Shown: piece by piece, positions 1 to 7,849 of the stretch
Layout: each line of letters opens with the position of its first letter
Position numbering within the stretch: position 1 is the first letter of the stretch
Assembly (NCBI GenBank): GCA_026983835.1
Contig: JALSTH010000057.1
Span: forward strand, 1-57,471
Length of the DNA stretch: 57,471 nucleotides
From: Candidatus Zixiibacteriota bacterium
Lineage (GTDB): Bacteria; Zixibacteria; MSB-5A5; UM-FILTER-46-8
Reading direction: 5' to 3'
Translations under genes and position numbers: made by a program
The notes under the pieces: model-generated
Databases searched by the model: none
Told to the model about the DNA's origin: nothing
What the model saw: only the letters and a program-made list of their open reading frames with translations

Positions 1-708
1 GATTTCTCCGGTTATTCCGATATTGCAATAGGCTCGGCGAAACTTATGGGATATGATTTAATGGAAAATTTTCATAGGCCCTTTTTCTCTAAATCGTTCC
101 CCGAATTTTGGCGACGATGGCATATTTCACTTTCTACATGGTTTAAGGACTATCTATATATCCCTATGGGTGGAAACCGAGTCCCCAAATGGCGATGGTA
201 TATTAATATAATGACTTTATTTTTGTTGAGCGGTTTATGGCACGGTGCAAATTGGACCTTTATTTTCTGGGGCGCCGTACACGGTTTCTTTATGTTATTT
301 TCAGCTTGGACTAAAAAGATCAGAGATAAGATTAACGAACTCATTGGGCTCGTCAGATTTCCTATCATTCATAACGCCTTAAAAATAATAACCGTAAATA
401 TTCTGTTAGCCTTATCCTGTGTTTTCTTCCGTGCCCTCTCGATTCAGGATGCGTTCGAGATATTACAAAAGATATTTCACCTAAGCGGAAATTTATATCT
501 CGAAGATCCGGCGCAATTGATATATTCTTTTTCCGCGATATTTATTTTGATGGCTGTCGAATTTAGGCAGGAATTCTTCCCAAAAGGGTTTTCCTTATTC
601 GAAAACAAATTCAGCTTAGTCAGACAAATCTCCTATGGACTGTTAATTGCTATTATCTTGCTAATCGGAGTGTTCGATGGTGGACAGTTTATTTACTTCC
701 AATTCTAA
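1..708 (+). CDS. MBOAT-family membrane O-acyltransferase (AlgI-like), 5' truncated
   Basis: The reading frame is open from the first base of the window ([11 protein letters not shown]...), so the gene begins upstream and only its C-terminal 235 residues are seen. The motif [13 protein letters not shown] followed by [11 protein letters not shown], and the later SGLWHGANW with its invariant His, are hallmarks of the AlgI branch of MBOAT proteins. These move acyl (usually acetyl) groups across the inner membrane onto extracellular or periplasmic polysaccharides. Several hydrophobic helices follow. The next gene overlaps its end by 32 bases and encodes an SGNH-type protein, the usual partner that completes O-acetylation on the periplasmic side. 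Family assignment is firm; the acceptor polysaccharide is unknown. Confidence 0.93.
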   Translation, partial: DFSGYSDIAIGSAKLMGYDLMENFHRPFFSKSFPEFWRRWHISLSTWFKDYLYIPMGGNRVPKWRWYINIMTLFLLSGLWHGANWTFIFWGAVHGFFMLFSAWTKKIRDKINELIGLVRFPIIHNALKIITVNILLALSCVFFRALSIQDAFEILQKIFHLSGNLYLEDPAQLIYSFSAIFILMAVEFRQEFFPKGFSLFENKFSLVRQISYGLLIAIILLIGVFDGGQFIYFQF

Positions 709-1732
709 ACTTTATTTTCTCTATAAATTATTTGGTTTTTTGATAATATTGTTCATTATCGATTTCACTATCGGATATGCTTTAAGATATCTTTACTTCC
801 ATGAAAAGTCGGGAAATGCATATTCTATAACTTACGCTTTGGAAAGGACGCACGAAGACATAATTATACTTGGTGATTCACAGGCCCTTCACAGCTTCGA
901 CCCTAGGGTGTTCTCCGATGTTTTGGGTCTTTCTTGCTATAACGCCGGTAGGGGGGGACAAAGCATACTCTATTTCAAGGCTATATTAGACGGAATATTA
1001 AAACGCTATACCCCTAAGATAGTTATCATAAATGTCCCCCCATATGGATTGTTTTATAGGGATATTGTATATGATAGGTTATCTATGCTTCTACCCTATT
1101 ATAAAACCCATAAAGATTTAAGACCGATTATAGAATTGCGGGGTCCCTTTGAAAAATATAAAAATATATCGAAAATATACCCCTTTAATTCTACCATTGT
1201 AAGTTTGCTCAACCCCAATATAGGACGGAAAAAAGCTTATGCCGGTTTTATTCCTTTGAAAAGAACATTGAAACCTGTCTTCGCGGATAACTTGGACGCT
1301 ACCCAAATTGAAGTAAATGCTTCTGATCTTATAATTGATCCTAACTTAGTTAATGCTTTTGAATCTATGATTAGGGAAACCTTATCTTCGGATGCTGAGC
1401 TTTTCCTCGTTATGACACCTGTATATAGGAAACGAAAATTCGATTACAACCCTCGCTCAAAAGAGCTTGTCCTGAAAATTATCAAAAAGTATAATGTTCC
1501 TTTTTGGGATTACTATATTTTACCCGAATTCTATGGTAATTATATATATTTCGCAGATAATGCCCATTTAAATTATAAAGGGGCGGAAATATTCTCAAAG
1601 CTTATTGCCGAAAGAATAAGAGAATACCTAATTAATAAAAATACTGATACCACTATAGCCATAAAGCCCCCAAAGGATTCAACTCTAAATATTGATAAGC
1701 TTTCTACTTCCGTAGATAACTTGGCTCACTGA
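677..1732 (+). CDS. Membrane-anchored SGNH-hydrolase-like protein, O-acetylation partner
   Basis: A 351-residue protein with one N-terminal membrane helix (about residues 17-40) and an extracytoplasmic SGNH-like domain. Block I is GDSQALHS (Ser68), and the distal Asp/His pair is in DNAHLNYKG (Asp294, His297). Proteins of this kind (AlgJ/AlgX/DltD-like) transfer or remove acetyl groups on surface glycans together with an MBOAT protein, which is the gene directly upstream. The ATG is preceded by GGAG at 6-base spacing, which supports this start although it lies inside the preceding gene. The coupling suggests the two are made in fixed ratio. Whether it is a transferase or an esterase cannot be told from sequence. 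Confidence 0.8.
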   Translation: MVDSLFTSNSKLYFLYKLFGFLIILFIIDFTIGYALRYLYFHEKSGNAYSITYALERTHEDIIILGDSQALHSFDPRVFSDVLGLSCYNAGRGGQSILYFKAILDGILKRYTPKIVIINVPPYGLFYRDIVYDRLSMLLPYYKTHKDLRPIIELRGPFEKYKNISKIYPFNSTIVSLLNPNIGRKKAYAGFIPLKRTLKPVFADNLDATQIEVNASDLIIDPNLVNAFESMIRETLSSDAELFLVMTPVYRKRKFDYNPRSKELVLKIIKKYNVPFWDYYILPEFYGNYIYFADNAHLNYKGAEIFSKLIAERIREYLINKNTDTTIAIKPPKDSTLNIDKLSTSVDNLAH

Positions 1733-1737
1733 TGGAT

Positions 1738-1929
1738 TCAATATCCTACTCTTATTATCATTTCCTTCCCTTTTTTGGAAACTACACCGGTTAAGCTATC
1801 CGTCCCTTTAATAGTATGAATTTTAACGGTATCCCCCAATTTATAAGCGCCGTTTTTGTGTTTCTTCCCGCTTGGAATAGTAAAGGAATATTTATTATTC
1901 GATTTGTTTCCCGGAGTATATATCAACAT
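1738..1929 (-). CDS. Small basic protein, unknown function
   Basis: A 63-residue Lys-rich reading frame with no recognised motif, predicted mostly beta (YKLGDTVKIHTIKG, then a second strand pair). It has ATG preceded by GGGGGAG at close spacing and lies 65 bases downstream of the PorV-like gene on the same strand, so it may be the last gene of that operon. It converges on the SGNH gene. No signal peptide is visible. It could be a chance frame; the good ribosome-binding site and co-orientation are the only support. Confidence 0.4.
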   Translation of the reverse strand: MLIYTPGNKSNNKYSFTIPSGKKHKNGAYKLGDTVKIHTIKGTDSLTGVVSKKGKEMIIRVGY

Positions 1930-1994
1930 CAGCTCCCCCTTTTACGGTTGATCCCGTATTATAAGTCCTTCAGACGACCCTTTATAAATCACCT

Positions 1995-2918
1995 TTAGAA
2001 ATTTATCGTTGCGGAAATGTTGTGTGATCCACCCCAATCATTATTCGGTATATATGTGTAGTCAATACGATAATGCCAAATTTTAACACCACATCCGAAG
2101 GTAAAATTTCCCTTTTGATTACCCATATCTTCCGTATGATACCCTCCCCTGATCGACAGCTTCTCAAGGATTTTCTGCTCCAAACCAAATGCCAAACGCT
2201 GGGTCTTATCCCGGCTATACCCATATTCAGCCGCCATTGTCAGTGGGAAATCTACGGTTTTATAAGCTATCCCGACTCTCAATTCGGTTGGCAGCGGAGC
2301 CTTTTCGGTTTCGTATTTTATCGAGGGTCCCCAATCAGCTATAACCATTGAAGCCATTAATGATTTAATAATTAATAACTTGGCGCCGAAATTCATCGCC
2401 CATCCATTAGCTTTTACATCTCCAAGCGATTGTTGTATCCGCTCCACCCCCACACCAAGGTTTAGATGCGGATTAACCCTGCAAGCGTAATTTAAACTAT
2501 AAGCCATATCATATATTTCGAAATTTCCCAATGGATTATCGTTGGCATCATAACTTTGAATTTCCCCAAGGTGCAAATAAGAGACAGCGATACCTATAAC
2601 ACTATTTTCATTAAAAGGCATAGCGTAAGCGCCATACTCGTAATTGATGTCTTGATAAAGGGTGTTATGTTGAAGCAATAGCGCCCCCGATTTTATTTCC
2701 ACCAACCCCGCCGGATTCCAATAGCAAGCGCTCGGATCGTCAGCCAAAGCGCTGTATGCCCCCCCTAACCCAACTGCTCTTGACCCGATTCCGATATTCA
2801 GAAATTCCGCCCCGCAACTTCCACTTCCCCTTGCGTAAATTATGGAAGTTAAAAGCAAAAACATTGCCGAAAACAAAATACTCCCCGCCAATATCATTCC
2901 CTTTTCCTTGAGACGCAT
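1995..2918 (-). CDS. PorV/PorQ-family outer-membrane protein
   Basis: An N-terminal signal peptide (ILFSAMFLLLTSIIYA) is followed by the diagnostic opening of the PorV/PorQ (UPF0164) family: GIGSRAVGLGGAYSALADD, then CYWNPAGL. The rest is made of alternating strands typical of an outer-membrane barrel. PorV carries type IX cargo proteins to the attachment machinery in Bacteroidetes, while many paralogs outside that group have unknown roles. Upstream reading would allow a GTG six bases earlier, but GGAG lies 7 bases before the ATG at 2918 and only one base before the GTG, so the ATG is chosen. The window carries several type IX cargo genes that could be its clients. Confidence 0.85.
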   Translation of the reverse strand: MRLKEKGMILAGSILFSAMFLLLTSIIYARGSGSCGAEFLNIGIGSRAVGLGGAYSALADDPSACYWNPAGLVEIKSGALLLQHNTLYQDINYEYGAYAMPFNENSVIGIAVSYLHLGEIQSYDANDNPLGNFEIYDMAYSLNYACRVNPHLNLGVGVERIQQSLGDVKANGWAMNFGAKLLIIKSLMASMVIADWGPSIKYETEKAPLPTELRVGIAYKTVDFPLTMAAEYGYSRDKTQRLAFGLEQKILEKLSIRGGYHTEDMGNQKGNFTFGCGVKIWHYRIDYTYIPNNDWGGSHNISATINF

Positions 2919-3050
2919 AAGCACTCTCCTTTTCTTTACAGTGTTTGTGTATTTCGCAATACACGGTCTCTGATATTCTTTTGGTTATAAGGGTGGAGAC
3001 TGTTAACAATAACATCTTTATTCTCTTAAGGTTACGCTGCTACTTTACTT

Positions 3051-3117
3051 GGAGAGCAATATCTTTTCGGAAATTAATCGCTGGGAAAAGCGATCTTTTA
3101 GAAATTACCCGCTCTCC
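3051..3117. other. Nested inverted repeats with an internal direct repeat
   Basis: The outer arms GGAGAGC (3051-3057) and GCTCTCC (3111-3117) are perfect complements. Inside them ATCGCT (3077-3082) and AGCGAT (3089-3094) form a second stem with a 6-base loop. The two flanks are an imperfect direct repeat of about 22 bases (3061-3082 and 3093-3113), sharing ATCTTTT, GAAATTA and CGCT. It could be a structured leader or RNA upstream of the PorV-like gene, or a double operator. No known riboswitch class is recognised. Confidence 0.45.
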
Positions 3118-3245
3118 TTTTTGGTCCGAAAATGGACTTATAATATTGTGTTATTGCAAGCTCCCTTTGCGGGGAAACGTCCTGTTTGAAAAATAAATTT
3201 CAGTAAAATTGTTGATTAAATACCACAAATATCGGATTAAGTCAA

Positions 3246-3282
3246 TAAAAAACCGCCGATTTTTTCAAATCAGCGATTTTTT
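3246..3282 (-). terminator. Rho-independent terminator after the YHS gene
   Basis: Stem of 11 pairs (3252-3262 with 3267-3277, two G-U), loop of 4, followed on the minus strand by a run of T. A T-run also flanks it on the plus strand, so it may work both ways. Confidence 0.75.
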
Positions 3283-3322
3283 CCTTAATTATTAGGAGGT
3301 ACTGAGAATTTTGGGGGGGAAT

Positions 3323-3799
3323 TTACATATCGGACATTGAAGGCCTCTTCCCATCTTTGAAATCTTTTTTAGCTTTTTCCAATTTCGAATCAAACCCTTT
3401 GAGGTATTTCTTCGGATTTGATTTAAATGGAGCTACACAACCATTACAACAATGATAATATCCTTTTCCGTCGATAACCGAATAAGGGCTGTTTTTCGAA
3501 ACTTCAAATTCCTCTCCGGTAACCGGGCAAACGGCATATTTCATACCATTTTTATCCGTCGCATAAACATTAGCGAATTTTTTCGGTTTTTCGACGGTTT
3601 TGGCGGTTGCGCTCACGCTCTTATCGGAGCCCATCGTTGCTTTCATCCCTTGATGACCGGAATCCATTCCACAAGCAGAGCCCATCGTTGCTTTCATCCC
3701 TTGATCGCAGGAATCCATTCCGCAAGCGGAGGCATAACTCCCGGTAGCGAATACCAGCATTGTCAAAAAAGCGATCGTTAAAAGAATTAACTTTTTCAT
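3323..3799 (-). CDS. Secreted YHS-domain metal-binding protein
   Basis: A 158-residue protein with a signal peptide (LILLTIAFLTMLVFATGSYA). Two back-to-back 17-residue Met/Cys-rich units follow (ACGMDS..QGMKATMGS), then a YHS/TRASH-type domain with CPVTGEEF and GYYHCCNGC. YHS and TRASH domains are small Cys folds that bind metal, often copper or other soft metals, in trafficking and sensing proteins. The Met/Cys/His-rich repeats would add soft-metal ligands in the periplasm. The ATG has AAAGGAG five bases upstream. It stands alone, with its own promoter and terminator. A metal-binding role is inferred from residues; the metal is unknown. Confidence 0.8.
   Translation of the reverse strand: MKKLILLTIAFLTMLVFATGSYASACGMDSCDQGMKATMGSACGMDSGHQGMKATMGSDKSVSATAKTVEKPKKFANVYATDKNGMKYAVCPVTGEEFEVSKNSPYSVIDGKGYYHCCNGCVAPFKSNPKKYLKGFDSKLEKAKKDFKDGKRPSMSDM
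3627..3728 (-). repeat. Tandem 51-bp coding repeat (two copies)
   Basis: 3627-3677 and 3678-3728 are near-identical and encode the two Met/Cys-rich 17-residue units of the YHS protein. The few differences change one Cys to Gly and one Asp to His. Confidence 0.9.
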
Positions 3800-3834
3800 C
3801 TTTTCTCCTTTCAGGATTGTAATTAATCTTTATC

Positions 3835-3863
3835 TATTTAGTAATATATTAAACGCAGTTCAA
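3835..3863 (-). promoter_or_regulatory. Predicted promoter of the YHS gene
   Basis: On the minus strand TTGAAC, a 17-base spacer and TAAATA lie about 35 bases before the ATG. Confidence 0.45.
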
Positions 3864-4011
3864 GGTATATTTGTTCCAAATGCCGTTCAGGATTTTTTTT
3901 GGGGGGTAACGATGGAATTGGACTTTTATTATTGGTTATGGTGATATGTGGATTTATTATGGTTTAATTTGGGGAGTTGATATTATTTCAGCGATTGTTT
4001 TAAGATTTCCC

Positions 4012-4039
4012 TTGACAAATAATTTATTATTTATAAAAT
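4012..4039 (+). promoter_or_regulatory. Predicted promoter of tRNA-Gln
   Basis: TTGACA (4012-4017), a 16-base spacer and TAAAAT (4034-4039) lie 38 bases ahead of the tRNA. Confidence 0.65.
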
Positions 4040-4077
4040 AGCGGGTAAGCTTAAAAGGCTGTTTTGATATAGATAAC

Positions 4078-4148
4078 TGGGAGATCGTCCAATGGCAGGA
4101 CATACGGCTCTGGACCGTAGAATCGGGGTTCGAATCCCTGTCTCCCAG
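4078..4148 (+). tRNA. tRNA-Gln (anticodon CTG)
   Basis: A full cloverleaf of 71 bases: acceptor TGGGAGA/TCTCCCA, D stem GTCC/GGAC, anticodon stem TACGG/CCGTA with loop CTCTGGA, and T arm around TTCGAAT. U1-A72 and discriminator G fit tRNA-Gln. CCA is not encoded. Confidence 0.96.
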
Positions 4149-4196
4149 CTTTTTATTATTTATATGTTTTACACTAATTTTGGCGTAAATATCCCG

Positions 4197-4889
4197 CTAT
4201 AATTTTTTGATTTTCTTCATAACTAAAAGGTGTTTAAAACCTCTTAAAAAGAAATTATATTTTTTTGCCCTATAATGCCAAATTCCTGTATTAGAGCTTT
4301 GATTCCGCCTAACAACGCATAGCCAATCTATTGGCATAAAATACTTTGTTAGTATTTCATAGAGCCTATATCCAACAGGAGTGAATACTTTCCGCTTCGA
4401 TTGGTCCCCGATTAACCAAGCCATATATTTTTGCGGTTTAAGAATCCTCTGTATTTCTTGGGTAACTTTTTCTAACTCCGAGAAAAAGGTGGGATTTTCA
4501 CAGGAAATATTTCCGATATTATTGGGATGATTATTATATTTTATATTGTCGGAATATGGAGAATCGACAAAAACAAAATCTGCTATATCATTCTTCAATG
4601 GTAGATGCCTCGCATCAGCTTGAATTATATCATTCCTGAATGGGACTATATCAAAACCTATCACTTTTCTTTTTTCTTCAACACAGACATCTATTGTTGT
4701 GCCGCTACCGCACATTGGATCTATTACTAAATCACCTTCTTTTGTGTATCGCTGAATGAGATTCCAAATTACAAACGCGGGGGTTACTCCAGAATATTTA
4801 TTGTATCCGTGAGGTTTGTCGCCATAATTTTGGGTTGGATAATCCCATAATGTCGTTGTTTCAAATTTAGGGCTTTTGCTGTTTCCCAT
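4197..4889 (-). CDS. Amino DNA methyltransferase, second methylase of the R-M operon
   Basis: A 230-residue SAM-dependent DNA methylase. Motif I is DPMCGSGTT (residues 57-65) and motif IV is DSPYSD (109-114), a variant of the (D/S)PPY catalytic loop of N6-adenine/N4-cytosine enzymes. The I-then-IV order without an obvious large target-recognition domain makes it compact. It is the last gene of a three-gene operon and starts inside the nuclease gene (23-base overlap) with no clear ribosome-binding site, so it is probably translationally coupled. A second methylase in such an operon often protects the other strand or an asymmetric or hemimethylated state. Whether it makes m4C or m6A is not certain. 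Confidence 0.85.
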   Translation of the reverse strand: MGNSKSPKFETTTLWDYPTQNYGDKPHGYNKYSGVTPAFVIWNLIQRYTKEGDLVIDPMCGSGTTIDVCVEEKRKVIGFDIVPFRNDIIQADARHLPLKNDIADFVFVDSPYSDNIKYNNHPNNIGNISCENPTFFSELEKVTQEIQRILKPQKYMAWLIGDQSKRKVFTPVGYRLYEILTKYFMPIDWLCVVRRNQSSNTGIWHYRAKKYNFFLRGFKHLLVMKKIKKL

Positions 4890-5571
4890 CTTTGTTTAGT
4901 AGTAATTGCTTTATATCATCAATAAATTTGCTAAAACTTTTTACCTTATCGCTTTCCTCTAAATTTGTTTCCGACATTATATAGGCTCCATCAGTATCAA
5001 TTTCTACAATTGCCCTGCCCTTTTTCTGTGGCTTTTTATTAGTCAGGGTACCATCTTCATCGGGAGTAATAAAATATACGCGAATATGTTCTGTTATTTT
5101 ATCCTGCAATAGTTTCAGTTTCCAATAGCCGGTTTGCGCAATCCTTTCCCTTAAGGTTACCTTACTTGAAATAACAGCCAGCACCTTGAGGGTTTTAGGA
5201 TAATATATTATTATATCAACATCGGGCAAATGCAGTCCATATTCGCCATAATCAATAGCTAAATTCCTTTTAAGCTGTCCCAACTCTTTAGGGAGATCTC
5301 TTGTCCTTTCAAGTTTATTGCCGTTAATGACCTTCAAACCCAATTTTTCGACTTCCCGAGTAATCATAAATTGAATTAGTTTTTCTAGGTTTTTACCCTT
5401 GAACGCCCGCCAACTTTGCTCATGATCTCCGTTGGGAGTAGGGTTTTTCAGCCAATCCTGTTTATGCTTCTCTTTAGCTTCTTGTAATATAGATGAAATA
5501 TGTTTATATGTGGTGGTTCCATATTGTTCTTCTTTTCTTAAATATAATTGTTTCAAATCTTCGAAATTCAC
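4867..5571 (-). CDS. Type II restriction endonuclease, BsaWI-like
   Basis: A 234-residue protein lying between two methylases. The pattern PDVDIIIYY (116-124), then VISSKVTLRER (133-143), then AQTGYWKLKLLQ is what I recall of the BsaWI-type nuclease family, a PD-(D/E)XK fold in which Asp, Lys and a nearby Glu hold the metal. Relatives cut CCGG-centred sites; the target here is inferred only by family. The start is GTG at 5571, backed by AAGGAG 8 bases upstream; no ATG fits. It begins just after the upstream methylase stop and overlaps the downstream methylase, so all three are co-expressed. It is AT-rich compared with the housekeeping genes, fitting horizontal arrival. Confidence 0.78.
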   Translation of the reverse strand: MNFEDLKQLYLRKEEQYGTTTYKHISSILQEAKEKHKQDWLKNPTPNGDHEQSWRAFKGKNLEKLIQFMITREVEKLGLKVINGNKLERTRDLPKELGQLKRNLAIDYGEYGLHLPDVDIIIYYPKTLKVLAVISSKVTLRERIAQTGYWKLKLLQDKITEHIRVYFITPDEDGTLTNKKPQKKGRAIVEIDTDGAYIMSETNLEESDKVKSFSKFIDDIKQLLLNKDGKQQKP

Positions 5572-5576
5572 AACAG

Positions 5577-6932
5577 TTACTCCTTTTTGCCTATAACAAT
5601 ATATTCAACAGGATATGCCTGCGAAGTAGCATTATGGTTGGACGCAAATCTTCCTGTTTCCTTATCTCTCTTCTGCGGTAATATTTTTAATGGTATCTCC
5701 CGCTTAATCACTCTATCTAACTTGAAACCAGAATATTGTATGATTTCTGCGAAAATTTCGGCATTGGGAATCTTGACCCCTTTTAATTCTGTATTGCCGA
5801 TAACATAACAGCATCTTCCTCCCTCTTTTAAAATTCTATAGCTTTCGTCAAATACCTGTTGTATATCAAGGAAGAATGTTTCAATTTCCCGCGCAATTTT
5901 CTCGCTATTTTTTTTCATTTTCTTAATAGTTTCTATAGCGATACTGCTTTTTAATTTCAAAAAGACATTGTTTTTCTTGAATGCAGAGCCTATAAAATTG
6001 CTTCTATATTCTTTTAGGTCATTTGCAAAATCCAGCCATAATGTGGATAATTGATGCAAGTCAGCATATTCATAACTAGTAACATAGGGACTTGAAGAAA
6101 TTATTATATCGACACTATTGCTTGGTACTTGTTGATGTTTAGCATCGCCTAAACATATTCTTAAATAATAATCGATATTTTTAATAACCTCCGATGATAT
6201 GACTTGGTGAAATTCTCTATTTCCCCTTTCCATTTTTCTCAAATGTTTTTTTAGGGTAGTAAACGGCTTCGCGGGTTTTTTATTAAAATCACGGGTCGGT
6301 TTAGTACTACCTTGAAGCCATATTGAACAATTTTTCAAAATATGGCTAAAAGCTAATAATAGAAAATCCCTAATATCCTTATCTTCTTCTTCTAAAATTA
6401 TTCTTAGTATTATACCTAATTCCCTCTTGTTATCCTCATTAAACCAATAATTTATTCTCTCAATATGTCTTTGAGGAATTAGTGGCTGTATTTCTTTGTT
6501 AGTATTAAAATTTAATGCTCCATCCAAAAAACCTAATTTCAGGTTAAAGGAATTGATTTTGGTTTGAAGATATGTTGGTTCTATCGGGGTTGATTTAACC
6601 TTTGTCATTAGATATGATATACCATTTATATCCGTTCCACTTGCGATAAATCCCCTTGATATTGCTGTTACAATCGTAGTTCCGCTACCCATAAAGGGAT
6701 CATTTATATGAGCATCATTGCCAGATATGTATTCATCCAAAAGTTTTTCTACTAATTGGGGAATGAACTTAGCGGGATAGCGATGATAGGAATGCGTCCA
6801 CTTTCCTGTTTGCGATGGCTTATAACCATTAAAGGACCATTCTTTTTCAACCTTAAGAGATCTAAATAATTCAATTATTTCATCCTTTAAAAGAAGTCTT
6901 TCTTTAACTTTCATTCGTTTATCTATTAACAA
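5577..6932 (-). CDS. Amino DNA methyltransferase (likely N4-cytosine), first gene of the R-M operon
   Basis: A 451-residue methylase. Motif X-like HRYPAKFIPQL (50-60), motif I DPFMGSGTT (78-86), a long middle part that probably reads the target, and motif IV SSPY (280-283) followed by TSYEYADLHQL. The Ser-rich SSPY loop favours N4-cytosine methylation. It ends with PVEYIVIGKK, a common C-terminal strand of this class. The frame can start at TTG (6932), 10 bases after AGGGA, or at ATG (6914), which has no clear site; the start is therefore uncertain by six codons. It heads the operon methylase-nuclease-methylase. A diverged relic of its last codons lies just upstream at 7065-7139. Confidence 0.85.
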   Translation of the reverse strand: MLIDKRMKVKERLLLKDEIIELFRSLKVEKEWSFNGYKPSQTGKWTHSYHRYPAKFIPQLVEKLLDEYISGNDAHINDPFMGSGTTIVTAISRGFIASGTDINGISYLMTKVKSTPIEPTYLQTKINSFNLKLGFLDGALNFNTNKEIQPLIPQRHIERINYWFNEDNKRELGIILRIILEEEDKDIRDFLLLAFSHILKNCSIWLQGSTKPTRDFNKKPAKPFTTLKKHLRKMERGNREFHQVISSEVIKNIDYYLRICLGDAKHQQVPSNSVDIIISSSPYVTSYEYADLHQLSTLWLDFANDLKEYRSNFIGSAFKKNNVFLKLKSSIAIETIKKMKKNSEKIAREIETFFLDIQQVFDESYRILKEGGRCCYVIGNTELKGVKIPNAEIFAEIIQYSGFKLDRVIKREIPLKILPQKRDKETGRFASNHNATSQAYPVEYIVIGKKE

Positions 6933-7011
6933 AATTAAATATTCCCTAATATATTCACGAAATTCTCATTGATTAATCACAATATTTTTTATACCGATTA
7001 AATCCCAATAA

Positions 7012-7139
7012 CTAGGATTCCTTTTCATTTTTCAGATATAATTCCTTCAAATCTTCAAATTTCACTATTGTCGCCCCTCTTCGCTTATCACGGCATATTC
7101 AACTGGATCGCTTGCGGAAAAATTATCATTTGTCCCATT
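7012..7139 (-). pseudogene. Relic of a second R-M operon: methylase tail joined to nuclease head
   Basis: On the minus strand a methylase end can be read (SASDPVEYAVISEE, stop 7065-7067), compare AYPVEYIVIGKK in the intact gene. At once follows a GTG-initiated nuclease start (residues KFEDLKELYLKNEK, frame 7065 to 7012, then a stop), compare NFEDLKQLYLRKEE. The same gene junction as at 5560-5600 is therefore present a second time in diverged form, with nothing else of either gene left. It is too diverged to be a fresh duplication. Confidence 0.75.
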
Positions 7140-7539
7140 CGATATGACTATCAATATGATATTTTTCGTAAATCTTTAAAATGTCTTCGCAAAATTCTAT
7201 CAATTTTTCAGCACCTTCTTTTTTAGCTATTTTGTATAAGCGAATAATTATTTTCTTGCCTATTTCGGTTTGGCTCAAGGATTTTTTCATTAAACTATGT
7301 TCAACGCATAAAGTTTGACCGTTTTCCATAATGGCTTTTCCTCCGAGGCGTACAGGTTCTATATAACCTATATCCAATTCCACTCCATCTTTCAATCCTT
7401 TCCCACATATAACACATTTATACCCATCGCGCCTGAGAATCGCCTCTTTCTGCTCCTGAGTAAAATCTTCCAAATCTTTATGATTAACATTTTGAGAATC
7501 ATTTAGATTGATAATTGATTTATTTCTATCTTTATTCAA
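7126..7539 (-). CDS. HNH-nuclease-like protein, probably inactive
   Basis: The protein carries the frame of an HNH endonuclease: RDGYKCVICG (first Cys pair), GYIEPVRLGG, ENGQTLCVEHS. In active relatives the second block reads DHI.P and the last HN; here these are GYI and HS, so the catalytic His and the final Asn are missing. The C-terminal half (EFCEDILKIYEKYHIDSHIEW) matches the conserved tail I associate with this HNH group. No ATG and no ribosome-binding site are present at the 5' end; only a TTG (7539) is available. The frame continues upstream, across a single TAA, into a 44-codon open stretch. Most likely a decaying gene of the R-M island. Confidence 0.6.
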   Translation of the reverse strand: MNKDRNKSIINLNDSQNVNHKDLEDFTQEQKEAILRRDGYKCVICGKGLKDGVELDIGYIEPVRLGGKAIMENGQTLCVEHSLMKKSLSQTEIGKKIIIRLYKIAKKEGAEKLIEFCEDILKIYEKYHIDSHIEWDK

Positions 7540-7542
7540 AGA

Positions 7543-7677
7543 TTAAGACCTATAATAAATCTGGTTAATTGACATTCCCAGAACATCATAATTATAAATT
7601 AAGATGTTGGAGTTATTGAAATGATAGGTAGGAACCCCTTTTAGATTTTTTTTTAATATTCCTGCGTTCGTATCCAT
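7543..7677 (-). pseudogene. 44-codon ORF in frame with the HNH gene, separated by one TAA
   Basis: ATG (7677) opens a frame of 44 residues (MDTNAGILKK...INQIYYRS) ending in TAA at 7543-7545. The frame is the same as that of the HNH gene, whose first possible TTG follows one codon later. This is either the N-terminus of one gene cut by a nonsense codon or a small separate protein. GGA lies 9 bases before the ATG. The function of the 44 residues is not recognised. Confidence 0.5.
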
Positions 7678-7769
7678 ATTTAATATTCCAATTTAACCTA
7701 TATATAAATATAATATATTAATTAGGAAAGTTGTATATATTTATTATTTTTTTGGGGATAATGGAAACT

Positions 7770-7807
7770 AAAAAAACTAAACGCCTCCCGTATTCGAGGG
7801 GAGGCGT
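7770..7807 (-). terminator. Rho-independent terminator after the M32 carboxypeptidase
   Basis: Perfect 9-bp stem ACGCCTCCC/GGGAGGCGT (7781-7789, 7799-7807) with a T-rich tail on the minus strand. The remaining bases 7678-7769 are AT-rich leader of the R-M island without a gene. Confidence 0.85.
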
Positions 7808-7849
7808 TGTTTTATAGGTTTATGTTATTCTTATGGTAATGTTTTTACA

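Larger units (their letters stand above)
2919..3322. other. Non-coding stretch with folds between PorV-like and YHS genes
   Basis: No convincing gene. It holds the 5' leader of the PorV-like gene, including a perfect 7-bp hairpin at 2947-2964 (GTGTATT/AATACAC; on the transcribed minus strand the loop is GCGA, a GNRA tetraloop), the nested structure at 3051-3117, and the terminator of the YHS gene at 3246-3282. Confidence 0.6.
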
